In this document: positions 51,577-59,403 of the stretch, piece by piece
Numbering within the stretch: the stretch's first letter is position 1
How the letters are laid out: each line of letters starts with the position of its first letter
DNA from: an uncultured Oscillospiraceae bacterium
Lineage (GTDB): Bacteria > Bacillota > Clostridia > Oscillospirales > Oscillospiraceae
DNA length: 64,000 bases
Assembly: GCA_910588105.1 (NCBI GenBank)
Contig: CAJUQD010000009.1
Location: 4,573 to 68,572, forward strand
Reading direction: 5' to 3'
Notes under the pieces: model-generated
Seen by the model: the letters and a program-made list of their open reading frames with translations, nothing else
Told to the model about the DNA's origin: nothing
The model's database searches: none
Made by a program: the position numbers and the translations under genes

Positions 51577-52377
51577 TCAATAGCTTTCGATTGTCACATC
51601 CACGTCTTCCGGCAGGTCGTCCACCGTGCTGGTGACGGTGCAGTCCTCCGCCGTCCCCGCCAGGTGGATGCGGTTGGCCTTGCAGAGTTCCAAAATTGCC
51701 AGGAATGTGGCCACCACCTCAGACCGGCTTCGGCTTGTTTTGAATAGCGCCCGGAACCGGGCCACGCCGAACTGGATCAGCCTGTCCAAAATAGACCGGG
51801 CCTTATCCGCCACCGGGTAAGGTTCCCGGCCCACGATGCCCTCAAAAGCGGCCGCCAGGGGGGGAAGCTTATTGTCCGTCCGGGCCAAAACAGCGCGAAT
51901 CGCTGTCAAGATATCTCCCTTGTCATGGACATATTGGTAAGCGTTTTCCGTCTTCACCGGCTCAGGCTGCTTGGGCAGATAGTCCCGGCCAAACTCATAT
52001 CGCCCGTTGAGCTCCTCCGTCACGTCCTTGATCTTCACATAGGTCTCCTGGCTCTTGTGCTCCTCCAGGGCTGCCATCAGCTCTTCCATTTCGCTCATGG
52101 CCACCTCATCGTCAATGGACAACAGCATACGGGTTTTAATGTATACCAAATGGGCAGCCATGGTGACGAACTCACTGGCCACCTCCAAATTCAATTCTTC
52201 CCGCTGGGCCATCCATGCCAGGTACTGCTCCAGCAGCTCGGAGATCTGGATATCCCGGATCTCAATTTTATTTTTGCTCAGCAGGTGAAGGATCAAATCC
52301 AGGGGGCCGTCGAAGTCCTCCATATCCTCCTGCTTGGCTTTCACCACCTTCTCCAGGTGGTAGATGGGGGCTTCCAT
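51577..52377 (-). CDS. scpA: Segregation and condensation protein A
   Basis: ScpA is the kleisin of the SMC complex. The 266-residue protein shows the diagnostic DFDGPLDLILHLLSKNKIEI and the C-terminal winged-helix region (VATFLAILELCKANRI). The ATG at 52375-52377 follows GGAGGGGAG. A consensus-like promoter lies just upstream. Confidence 0.96.
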   Translation of the reverse strand: MEAPIYHLEKVVKAKQEDMEDFDGPLDLILHLLSKNKIEIRDIQISELLEQYLAWMAQREELNLEVASEFVTMAAHLVYIKTRMLLSIDDEVAMSEMEELMAALEEHKSQETYVKIKDVTEELNGRYEFGRDYLPKQPEPVKTENAYQYVHDKGDILTAIRAVLARTDNKLPPLAAAFEGIVGREPYPVADKARSILDRLIQFGVARFRALFKTSRSRSEVVATFLAILELCKANRIHLAGTAEDCTVTSTVDDLPEDVDVTIESY

Positions 52378-52404
52378 GGCTCCCCTCCTTTCCATAACAG
52401 GAAT

Positions 52405-52433
52405 ATTATAGCAAAATTTTTCTCAAAAAACAA
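52405..52433 (-). promoter_or_regulatory. SigA promoter of the scpA operon
   Basis: On the minus strand TTGTTT (52428-52433), 17 nt, TATAAT (52405-52410). Confidence 0.8.
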
Positions 52434-52466
52434 GGGATAGTATTTTTGTATGGCAGGTTCAGCCGA

Positions 52467-53033
52467 TTACTGCGGCCCCTTTATCTCTCTCCATTCTGTT
52501 TCCAGGATTGCCATCAAAATATCATCCGCATATTCTCCCCCGCTTTTGACCGCGTCGCGCAGCACCCCTTCCCTCTTGAACCCGGCCTTAAAATACGCCC
52601 TTTCCGCCCTGGGATTAAAGGAATATACGTCCAGCTCCAAGCGGTGCAGCTTTAATTCTTCAAAGGCAAAATCACGGGTTGTCTCTATCATCCAAGTCCC
52701 GATTCCTTTTCCTCTCTCGACCGCCTGATAAATGCCGATGCGAAAATTTGCACACCGTAAATCCCAGTCAATCTCATTGATCACACTCTCCCCAATGATG
52801 TCGCCATCAGGGGATATCACCAGGAAAAAATATCGGCTGCAGTCCTCAATTGACTTCATAAAAAAGGAGACCACTTCCTCTTTGGAAAAGCTCTCCTTGC
52901 AGCCCGTCAATCTGGCCACCTCCGGGTCCAAGGGATCATAATTTTGGGCATAGTATCTTTCCGCGTCATCCGGCCTCGCCAGCCGCATAATATAGCCGCC
53001 CTTGCTCCATTGCCTCTCTGCCTTCATTGCCAT
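52467..53033 (-). CDS. GNAT family N-acetyltransferase
   Basis: A 188-residue GNAT enzyme (RimJ/RimL-like) with the acetyl-CoA-binding GIYQAVERGKGIGTWMI and the C-terminal NPRAERAYFKAGFKREG. The acceptor is unknown. Base composition is more AT-rich than its neighbours, so it may be a recent insertion between rnc and scpA. The start codon is uncertain by two codons. Confidence 0.85.
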   Translation of the reverse strand: MAMKAERQWSKGGYIMRLARPDDAERYYAQNYDPLDPEVARLTGCKESFSKEEVVSFFMKSIEDCSRYFFLVISPDGDIIGESVINEIDWDLRCANFRIGIYQAVERGKGIGTWMIETTRDFAFEELKLHRLELDVYSFNPRAERAYFKAGFKREGVLRDAVKSGGEYADDILMAILETEWREIKGPQ

Positions 53034-53036
53034 CCC

Positions 53037-53708
53037 CTATCCATTCAGCTTTTCCAGCGCCACCTTTGCCGCCATCTGCTCGGCCTCCTTCTTGGTTCGG
53101 CCCGCCCCCGTGCCGATCACCTTCCCGTCCACCGACGCCTCCATTTCAAAGCTGCGGCAGTGGTCTGGGCCGCTCTCCCGCGCCAGCTTGTAGCTCACCG
53201 CCGCCCCCGGCGTGCGCTGCACCAGCTCCTGGAGGGCTGTCTTATAGTCCCGGTCGGCGGCTTTCTCCTGCTCCTTGTCCAAAATCAGCGCCCGGATAAT
53301 GGGCCGTACCGCCCCCATCCCCCCGTCCAGGTAGACGGCGGCCAGCATAGCCTCGGTGGCGTCCGCCAGAATGGAGGGCCGCTTCCGCCCTCCCCCCGCA
53401 TCCTCCCCGCGGCCCAGCCGGAGGCAACGGCCCAATTCCAGTCCCTTCGCCGCCTCATGGAGGCTCCCCTCGCACACCAGGGCCGCCCGGGTGCGGGTCA
53501 GCTCCCCCTCCGGCATGTCCGGATGCTCGTGGAACAGATAGTCCGCAACCACCATCCCCAGCACCGAGTCACCCAAAAACTCCAGCCGCTCATTGCTGGT
53601 CAGCCCCGCCCCCCGGTGCTCGTTGGCATAGGAACTATGGGTCATGGCGTGCTCCAGTAGCCTTCGATCCCGAAAGCGGTAGCCCAGCTTTTTTTCCAGC
53701 TCGTCCAT
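53037..53708 (-). CDS. rnc: Ribonuclease III
   Basis: The 223-residue enzyme cuts double-stranded rRNA precursors. It has the catalytic ERLEFLGDSVLGMVV and ADATEAMLAAVYLDGG segments and a C-terminal dsRNA-binding domain (about 155-222). It follows acpP, a conserved order. Confidence 0.96.
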   Translation of the reverse strand: MDELEKKLGYRFRDRRLLEHAMTHSSYANEHRGAGLTSNERLEFLGDSVLGMVVADYLFHEHPDMPEGELTRTRAALVCEGSLHEAAKGLELGRCLRLGRGEDAGGGRKRPSILADATEAMLAAVYLDGGMGAVRPIIRALILDKEQEKAADRDYKTALQELVQRTPGAAVSYKLARESGPDHCRSFEMEASVDGKVIGTGAGRTKKEAEQMAAKVALEKLNG

Positions 53709-53726
53709 ATATATCCTCCACCACGG

Positions 53727-53755
53727 AAAAAGCCCCGCCTCGGCGGGACTTTTTC
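53727..53755 (-). terminator. Terminator of acpP
   Basis: An A/T-flanked GC stem (about 13 bp with one G-U pair on the RNA) ending in TTTTT on the minus strand, between acpP and rnc. Confidence 0.75.
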
Positions 53756-53771
53756 TTTCAAGATTGTAAGC

Positions 53772-54005
53772 TCAGATATCCAAGTGCTCCTGCATATATT
53801 TATACAGGTCGCCCACGGTCACGATGGACTCGATGTCCTCACTGTCCATCTCCTCCATCCCGAATTCCTCCTCCAGCGCCATGGACAAATCCATCAGATC
53901 CACGGAATCCGCGCCCAGATCATCCACAAAAGCGGAGTCAGCGGTGACGGTCTCGGGGTCTACACCGAATTGCTCGGCGATCAGCTTACACAGTTTTTCG
54001 AACAT
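53772..54005 (-). CDS. acpP: Acyl carrier protein
   Basis: The 77-residue ACP carries the phosphopantetheine-bearing serine in GADSVDLMDLS and is acidic as expected. It works with plsX and the fatty acid synthase. Its own promoter overlaps an inverted repeat. Confidence 0.96.
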   Translation of the reverse strand: MFEKLCKLIAEQFGVDPETVTADSAFVDDLGADSVDLMDLSMALEEEFGMEEMDSEDIESIVTVGDLYKYMQEHLDI

Positions 54006-54012
54006 TTTGAGC

Positions 54013-54070
54013 AGCTCCTTTATGTTGCTTTAATCAACATCATAATAGGAGCTTTCCGGCCCACTGTCAA
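54013..54070 (-). promoter_or_regulatory. acpP promoter with nested inverted repeats
   Basis: On the minus strand TTGACA (54065-54070), 17 nt, TATTAT (54042-54047). AGCTCCT at 54013-54019 pairs with AGGAGCT at 54047-54053, and between them ATGTTG and CAACAT form a 6-bp inverted repeat with a 7-bp spacer near the transcription start. The outer left arm is also the ribosome binding site of acpP. This could be an operator; it does not match the FapR consensus. Confidence 0.65.
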
Positions 54071-54098
54071 TAGTATTTTTGACAATTTTTTTGTCGTG

Positions 54099-55148
54099 TT
54101 ATTCACCGCTTCCGTCAGCGGCAGCAGAATGGGCGGGAAGGCGCATATACTCCACGTTTTCCGTGATGTCCTCCACAATGCCGGATCGGCTGAACTCCAC
54201 CGCCTGGCGGATGGCGTTCTTCATGGCGTAGCCGTTGGAGGAGCCGTGGGCCTTGATGACCGGCTTGGAAATGCCCAGTAGAGCCGTCCCCCCCACCTCG
54301 TTGGCGTCCAGCAGCTTTTTAAAATCCCGCAGCCCATCCTTCATCAACAGGGCGGCAAGCTTGGTCCTGATGCTCTTCATGAACATCTTTTTCATCTCGC
54401 GGCTGAGGAACAGCCCCGCGCCCTCCACCGCTTTCAGGAAAATATTTCCGGAGTAGCCGTCCGCCACAATCACATCCACGGCGCCCTCCACCGCCTCCCG
54501 GGCCTCCACATTGCCCACGAAGTTGATGCGGCCCTCCTCCTTGGCCTTTTGGAGGAGTTGGTACGCCTCCCGCTGGAGGCCGGTTCCCTTGGAGGGCTCC
54601 GCGCCGATGTTCAGCAGCCCAACCCGGGGCTCCGGCCGCCCCAGCACCCGCTCTGCGTAGTAGCTGCCCATAAAGGCGAACTGGAGCAGAAATTCCGGCG
54701 TGCCCTCGGCGGTAGCCCCGCAGTCGATGAGCACCGAGCCGCCCCCGCCGGTGGGCACCACCGGCGCCATGGCCGCCCGGCGTATGCCCTTGATCCGCTT
54801 TACCAAAAGCGTCGCCCCGGACAGCAGCGCCCCCGTGGACCCAGCAGACACAAAGGCGTCCCCCTCCCCGCTTTTCAGCAGGTTCAGGCCCACGGTGAGG
54901 GAGGAGTCCTTTTTCTCTTTAAAGGCGGTGGCAGGATTGTCGCACATCTCCACCACCTGGTCGGCGTGGGTGATGGACAGGCCCTGGGGCAGCTCGGCCA
55001 CCCCCTCTTTTTGAAGGGCCTCCAAAATCTCCTCCCCCCGGCCCACCAGTACCACTTCCACGCCATACTCCTTAATTGCCTGTAGCGCGCCCTGTACCGG
55101 CGCCTGGGGCGCGTTGTCCCCGCCCATTGCATCCACGATGATGCGCAT
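54099..55148 (-). CDS. plsX: Phosphate acyltransferase PlsX
   Basis: PlsX converts acyl-ACP to acyl-phosphate for phospholipid synthesis. The 349-residue protein has the N-terminal IIVDAMGGDNAP and the internal KRIKGIRRAAMAPVVP and GYSGNIFLK segments. It lies between trmFO and acpP. Confidence 0.96.
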   Translation of the reverse strand: MRIIVDAMGGDNAPQAPVQGALQAIKEYGVEVVLVGRGEEILEALQKEGVAELPQGLSITHADQVVEMCDNPATAFKEKKDSSLTVGLNLLKSGEGDAFVSAGSTGALLSGATLLVKRIKGIRRAAMAPVVPTGGGGSVLIDCGATAEGTPEFLLQFAFMGSYYAERVLGRPEPRVGLLNIGAEPSKGTGLQREAYQLLQKAKEEGRINFVGNVEAREAVEGAVDVIVADGYSGNIFLKAVEGAGLFLSREMKKMFMKSIRTKLAALLMKDGLRDFKKLLDANEVGGTALLGISKPVIKAHGSSNGYAMKNAIRQAVEFSRSGIVEDITENVEYMRLPAHSAAADGSGE

Positions 55149-55162
55149 TCCGTCGGCCTCCT

Positions 55163-56470
55163 TTACAATCTCTCTCTCAGCTTGTCCACCAGCTCCAGCG
55201 AACGTTTGGACAGCTCCGCGTTTTTATTGCGCTTGCCCTTTACCCTGTGGTTCAGGGAGGGCATTATGCCGAAATTGATGTTCATAGGCTGAAAATCGGC
55301 CACGCCCTCATTGCTGACGTAGGCCGCCAACGCCCCGATGGCGGTCTCCCGTGGGAAGTCCAGCGGCCCCTGCCCCAGCATCCGCCGCGCCAGCTCCACC
55401 CCCGCCAGAAACCCGGAGGCGGTGGACTCCACATAGCCCTCCACCCCGGTGATCTGCCCGGCAAAGGCGATGCGCCCGTTCCCTCGCACCCGGTAATAGC
55501 GGTCCAGCAGCCGGGGGGAGTTCAGATAGGTATTGCGGTGCATCACCCCATAGCGCACATACTCCGCATTGCGCAGGGCCGGGATCATGGAGAACACCCG
55601 CTTCTGCTCCCCCCACTTCAGATGGGTCTGGAAGCCCACCAGGTTGTAGAGCGTCCCAGCGGCGTTGTCCCGACGCAGCTGCACCACGGCGTAGGGCTCC
55701 CGCCCGGTTTTCGGGTCGGGCAGCCCTTTGGGCTTCAAAGGGCCGAAGGCCAGGGTCTGCATCCCACGGCGGGCCATGACCTCCACCGGCATACAGCCCT
55801 CAAACACGTTTTTGTCCTCGAAGCCGTGAACCTCCGCCTCCTGTGCCTGGCACAGCTCCCGCCAGAAGGCCAGATATTCCCCCTCGGACAGGGCGCAGTT
55901 AATATAGTCCGCCGTCCCCCTGCCGTAGCGAGAGGCGAACCATGCGTGGTCCATGTCGATGCTCTCAAAGGTGACAATGGGGGCCGCCGCGTCAAAAAAG
56001 TTGAGGTAGCTCCCCTCCGGGAACAGCCCGGCGATGGCCTGGGACAGGGCGTCGGAGGTCAGCGGCCCGGAGGCAATGACCACCTCCCCCTCGGGGATGG
56101 ACGTGACCTCCCCCTCCTCAACAGTGATATTGGGATGGCTTCGGACGGCGGTGGTGGCGGCGACGGAAAACCCCTCCCGGTCCACGGCCAGGGCGCCCCC
56201 CGCCTCCACCCTCGTCTTATCCGCACAGCGCAGGATCAGCGAGCCGCACCGGCGCAGCTCCTCCTTGAGCAGGCCCACGGCGTTCTCCAGCTGATCGGAG
56301 CGCAGGGAGTTTGAGCACACCAGCTCGGCAAAGCCGGGGCTGTGGTGGGCGGGGGTCATTTTGCGGGGCTTCATCTCGTACAGCGCGACGGAAATCCCCC
56401 GCTGGGCCAGCTGCCAGGCGCACTCGCACCCGGCCAGGCCCGCGCCGATGACGGTTACACGCATAGGCAT
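55163..56470 (-). CDS. trmFO: Methylenetetrahydrofolate-tRNA uracil-54 methyltransferase
   Basis: TrmFO makes ribothymidine 54 in tRNA using methylenetetrahydrofolate and FAD. The 435-residue protein has the FAD-binding VIGAGLAGCECAWQLA and the conserved SNSLRSDQLENAVGLLKEE region. The start at 56470 follows GAGAGGACGATGCC. The parS-like palindrome begins 13 bp upstream. Confidence 0.96.
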   Translation of the reverse strand: MPMRVTVIGAGLAGCECAWQLAQRGISVALYEMKPRKMTPAHHSPGFAELVCSNSLRSDQLENAVGLLKEELRRCGSLILRCADKTRVEAGGALAVDREGFSVAATTAVRSHPNITVEEGEVTSIPEGEVVIASGPLTSDALSQAIAGLFPEGSYLNFFDAAAPIVTFESIDMDHAWFASRYGRGTADYINCALSEGEYLAFWRELCQAQEAEVHGFEDKNVFEGCMPVEVMARRGMQTLAFGPLKPKGLPDPKTGREPYAVVQLRRDNAAGTLYNLVGFQTHLKWGEQKRVFSMIPALRNAEYVRYGVMHRNTYLNSPRLLDRYYRVRGNGRIAFAGQITGVEGYVESTASGFLAGVELARRMLGQGPLDFPRETAIGALAAYVSNEGVADFQPMNINFGIMPSLNHRVKGKRNKNAELSKRSLELVDKLRERL

Positions 56471-56482
56471 CGTCCTCTCCCG

Positions 56483-56498
56483 CGTTTCACGTGAAACG
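56483..56498. promoter_or_regulatory. parS-like centromere site
   Basis: CGTTTCACGTGAAACG is a perfect 16-bp palindrome. It matches the bacterial parS consensus TGTTTCACGTGAAACA in the central 14 bases, with a symmetric change of the outer base pair. It lies in the 39-bp gap between trmFO and the small XRE gene. ParB binding is inferred from the match alone. Confidence 0.75.
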
Positions 56499-56509
56499 TT
56501 AGTTCTATT

Positions 56510-56713
56510 TTAAGGGGCGTCGGTGCGGCCCACAAGGTAGTCGATGGAAACGCCGTAAAAATCGGCAAGGGCAATCAAAGCATTGATCGTCGGTTCGGTT
56601 TGTTCATTCTCATAGTACTGATAACCCCGAATTTTAACGCCCATCAAATCCGCCAACTGCTGTTGCGGAACTTTTCGCTCTTTCCGCAACAGTTTCATGC
56701 GTTCGCCGTACAT
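56510..56713 (-). CDS. Small XRE-family regulator
   Basis: A 67-residue protein consisting of one HTH_3 domain: KVPQQQLADLMGVKIRGYQYYENEQTEPTINAL and the end FYGVSIDYLVGRTD. It is divergent from the broken small gene at 56802, and a 10-bp palindrome lies between them, so autoregulation is likely. Confidence 0.88.
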   Translation of the reverse strand: MYGERMKLLRKERKVPQQQLADLMGVKIRGYQYYENEQTEPTINALIALADFYGVSIDYLVGRTDAP

Positions 56714-56730
56714 TTTTTATTTCCCCCTCT

Positions 56731-56773
56731 TTGACACGACATAACTTTGCGTGTATTATATAGATACACGCAA
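56731..56773. promoter_or_regulatory. Divergent promoter with 10-bp operator-like palindrome
   Basis: TTGACA (56731-56736), 17 nt, TATTAT (56754-56759) drives the plus strand. TTGCGTGTAT (56747-56756) and ATACACGCAA (56764-56773) form a perfect inverted repeat with a 7-bp spacer that overlaps the -10 box. This is the expected position for a site of the divergent XRE regulator. Confidence 0.75.
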
Positions 56774-56801
56774 AAAATCGTCGCTTTCGGAGTTGATACT
56801 T

Positions 56802-57056
56802 ATGACTGACGCAATGGAAGTCCTCTTTACCTAACGCCCAGGATTGCTGGTCAGGCCCCTCCTCGTGGCTGAACCGCAATACGAAGACGTTCTACGCCAC
56901 GCAGACAGTCAAGAAGAGCGTCTGCGCGCCCTGCTCAGCGACGAGAGAAAAGAACTTTTGGACGGCCTCATTGACGAGCGGAACACATTGTTCGCGCTCC
57001 ATGAACAGGCCCTGTTCCGCGCCGGGTTCCAGATCGCCCTGGAATTGTTCCGATAA
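56802..57056 (+). pseudogene. Small gene broken by an in-frame stop at codon 11
   Basis: An ATG at 56802 with GGAG nine bases upstream begins a frame that meets TAA at 56832-56834, then stays open for 74 codons to 57056. The downstream part (residues rich in Glu/Leu/Arg: EERLRALLSDERKELLDGLIDERNTL, then FRAGFQIALELF) looks like the short helical proteins of the DUF6809 type found in clostridial prophage and accessory regions; that family match is from memory and uncertain. The intact promoter suggests loss by a single mutation. A TTG at 56844 could restart translation. It meets topA convergently. Confidence 0.55.
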
Positions 57057-57057
57057 C

Positions 57058-59394
57058 TCACTCCGCCGCCTTTTTCGTGGTCTTTTTGGCCGTCGTGGCC
57101 TTTTTGGCTGTGGTTTTCTTGGCGGACGCGGCCTTTTTCGCCGTTGTGCTCTTGGCGGAGGACGCGGTTTTTTTCGCCGTGCCCTTCTTCTCCGCAGTTT
57201 TTTTTGCCGCAGGCTTCTTTTCGGCGCCCCCGCCCTCAGCGGCATCCTCCGTCTTTTTCTTGAAGCCGCCCCGCTTGTCCTCCGGCAGGAAGTTGGAACA
57301 GTCCGGGTTTATGCAGAAGGGCCGCTTGAAGCCCCGGCCGGACAGCTTGAACATAGTCCAGCCGCAGATGGGGCAGTTGTCCTTGACAGGCACGTCCCAG
57401 GTCATGAAGTCGCACCGCTTGGCCTCCACCTTACTGTTCAGGTGCTCGCAGCAGTAGTAGGTGTACTGCTTGTTGTTCTTCTTGCTCACGCCGGTGCGCT
57501 TCACCAGACGGCCCCCGCACTTGGGACACCGCCCGGGCATCTCCACCACCAGCGGCTTGGTGAAGGTGCACTCCGGCCAGCCGGGGCAGGCCAGGAACCG
57601 CCCGAACCGGCCCATCTTCACCACCATTTTCCGTCCGCACAGGTCGCATACCTCGTCCGACTCCTCATCGGGCACCTTGATGCGCTCCCCGTCCAGCTCG
57701 CTCTCCGCCTTTTTCAGCTCCGCGTCAAAGCCGGTATAAAACTCGCCCAGCACCTGCTTCCACTGGGCCTCCCCCGCCTCCACCTTGTCCAGGCGGCTCT
57801 CCATCTGGGCGGTGAAGTCGGTGTCCACGATATCCGGGAATTTCTCCTTCATCAACCCCGTGACCACCTCGCCCAAGGGCGTGGGGCGCAGATATTTGCC
57901 CTCCTTCACCACATACTGCCGGTCTGTGATGGTGGAAATAGTGGGGGCGTAGGTGGACGGACGGCCCACCCCCTTCTCCTCCAGCGCCTTGATGAGGGTG
58001 GCCTCGGAAAAACGGGCCGGGGGCTGGGTAAAATGCTGGCCGGGGGTCAGCCCGTTCAGCTTCAGCGCCTCCCCCTCCTTCAAATCGGGCAGGGGCGACT
58101 GGGGGGCCTCCTCGTCCTCGTCCCGGCTCTCCTCATAAACTGCCGTAAAGCCGTTAAACTTCACAGAAGAGTGGCTGGCCCGGAAGCGGTAGCCCGCAGA
58201 TTCGGTCTCAATGGTAACGCTGTCGTACACCGCCCCCGCCATTTGGCAGGCCAGAAAACGGCTCCAGATCAGCTTGTACAGCCGGTATTGGTCGGCAGTC
58301 AGACTCTTCTTCAAATCCTCTGGAGTGAGATTCACGTCAGAGGGGCGGATGGCCTCGTGGGCGTCCTGGGCGCTTCCCTTGGACTTGAATCGCCGGGTCT
58401 TTTCGGGGTAATACTGCCTGCCGTACCGGCTCTGGATAAAGGTTTTTGCCGCCGCCAGCGCCTCCTCCGACAGCCGCAGGGAATCGGTACGCATATAGGT
58501 GATGAGGCCCACGGTGCCCACGCCTTGGATGTCGATCCCTTCGTAAAGCTGCTGGGCGATGGACATCGTGCGCTTGGGGATCATGTTCAGCTTCCGGGAC
58601 GCCTCCTGCTGGAGGGTGGAGGTGGTGAAGGGAGGCGCGGGGGAGCGGTGCTTATCCTGACGCTTTACACTCATCACTGTAAATGATGATTCCTTTACAG
58701 ACTTCATGATCTCCTGCACCTGCTCCTCGCAGGTTAATTCCATCCGCTTCTCTCTGCCGTAGAATTCCGCCTGGAAGCCGCCCAGATTGGGGGCAATGCG
58801 GGACAGGGACGCGGTGATCGACCAATATTCCTGCGGAGTGAAGGCTCGGATTTCCTCCTCCCGTTCCACCGCCAGCCGAGTGGCCACCGACTGCACCCGT
58901 CCGGCAGACAGGCCCCGCCGGATCTTCCTCCACAGCAGGGGCGAGAGCTGGTAGCCCACGATGCGGTCCAGCACCCGCCGGGCCTGCTGGGCATCCACCA
59001 GATCCTGGTCGATATCCCTGGGGTTTGCAATGGACTCCTTGACCACCTTCTGGGTGATCTCGTTGAACGTGACCCGGCAGGTCTTTTCCTTGGGCACCCC
59101 CAGCACGCTTTGCAGGTGCCAGGAGATAGCCTCGCCCTCCCGGTCAGGGTCAGTGGCCAAGTAAATTTTGTCGCTGGCCTTGGCGGACCTGCGCAGCTCC
59201 TTGATCACGTCCGCCTTGTCCTTGATGTTCTCGTAGTCCGGCTCAAAGGTGGACACGTCCACCCCCAGCTTGCTCTTGGGCAGGTCCCTGATATGGCCCA
59301 TGGACGCCTTCACCTCAAAGCCGGGGCCCAGATATTTTCCAATGGTTTTCGCCTTGGCGGGCGACTCTACAATGACCAAATTTGTGTTTGCCAT
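57058..59394 (-). CDS. topA: DNA topoisomerase I
   Basis: TopA relaxes negative supercoils. The 778-residue protein has the Toprim domain (VIVESPAKAKTIGKYLG; DPDREGEAIS), the catalytic tyrosine in YMRTDS, and three zinc-binding units (CDLC..CPGWPEC; CPKC..YYCC; CPIC..CINPDC). The last 65 residues are an Ala/Lys/Thr-rich tail resembling histone H1, a probable DNA-tethering extension. It follows dprA by 9 bp. The ATG at 59392-59394 was preferred over a TTG three codons upstream. Confidence 0.96.
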   Translation of the reverse strand: MANTNLVIVESPAKAKTIGKYLGPGFEVKASMGHIRDLPKSKLGVDVSTFEPDYENIKDKADVIKELRRSAKASDKIYLATDPDREGEAISWHLQSVLGVPKEKTCRVTFNEITQKVVKESIANPRDIDQDLVDAQQARRVLDRIVGYQLSPLLWRKIRRGLSAGRVQSVATRLAVEREEEIRAFTPQEYWSITASLSRIAPNLGGFQAEFYGREKRMELTCEEQVQEIMKSVKESSFTVMSVKRQDKHRSPAPPFTTSTLQQEASRKLNMIPKRTMSIAQQLYEGIDIQGVGTVGLITYMRTDSLRLSEEALAAAKTFIQSRYGRQYYPEKTRRFKSKGSAQDAHEAIRPSDVNLTPEDLKKSLTADQYRLYKLIWSRFLACQMAGAVYDSVTIETESAGYRFRASHSSVKFNGFTAVYEESRDEDEEAPQSPLPDLKEGEALKLNGLTPGQHFTQPPARFSEATLIKALEEKGVGRPSTYAPTISTITDRQYVVKEGKYLRPTPLGEVVTGLMKEKFPDIVDTDFTAQMESRLDKVEAGEAQWKQVLGEFYTGFDAELKKAESELDGERIKVPDEESDEVCDLCGRKMVVKMGRFGRFLACPGWPECTFTKPLVVEMPGRCPKCGGRLVKRTGVSKKNNKQYTYYCCEHLNSKVEAKRCDFMTWDVPVKDNCPICGWTMFKLSGRGFKRPFCINPDCSNFLPEDKRGGFKKKTEDAAEGGGAEKKPAAKKTAEKKGTAKKTASSAKSTTAKKAASAKKTTAKKATTAKKTTKKAAE

Positions 59395-59403
59395 GTTCCT
59401 CAA

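Noticed and set aside
54013..54070. FapR site at acpP
   Set aside because: The palindrome does not resemble the TTAGTACC..-type FapR consensus.
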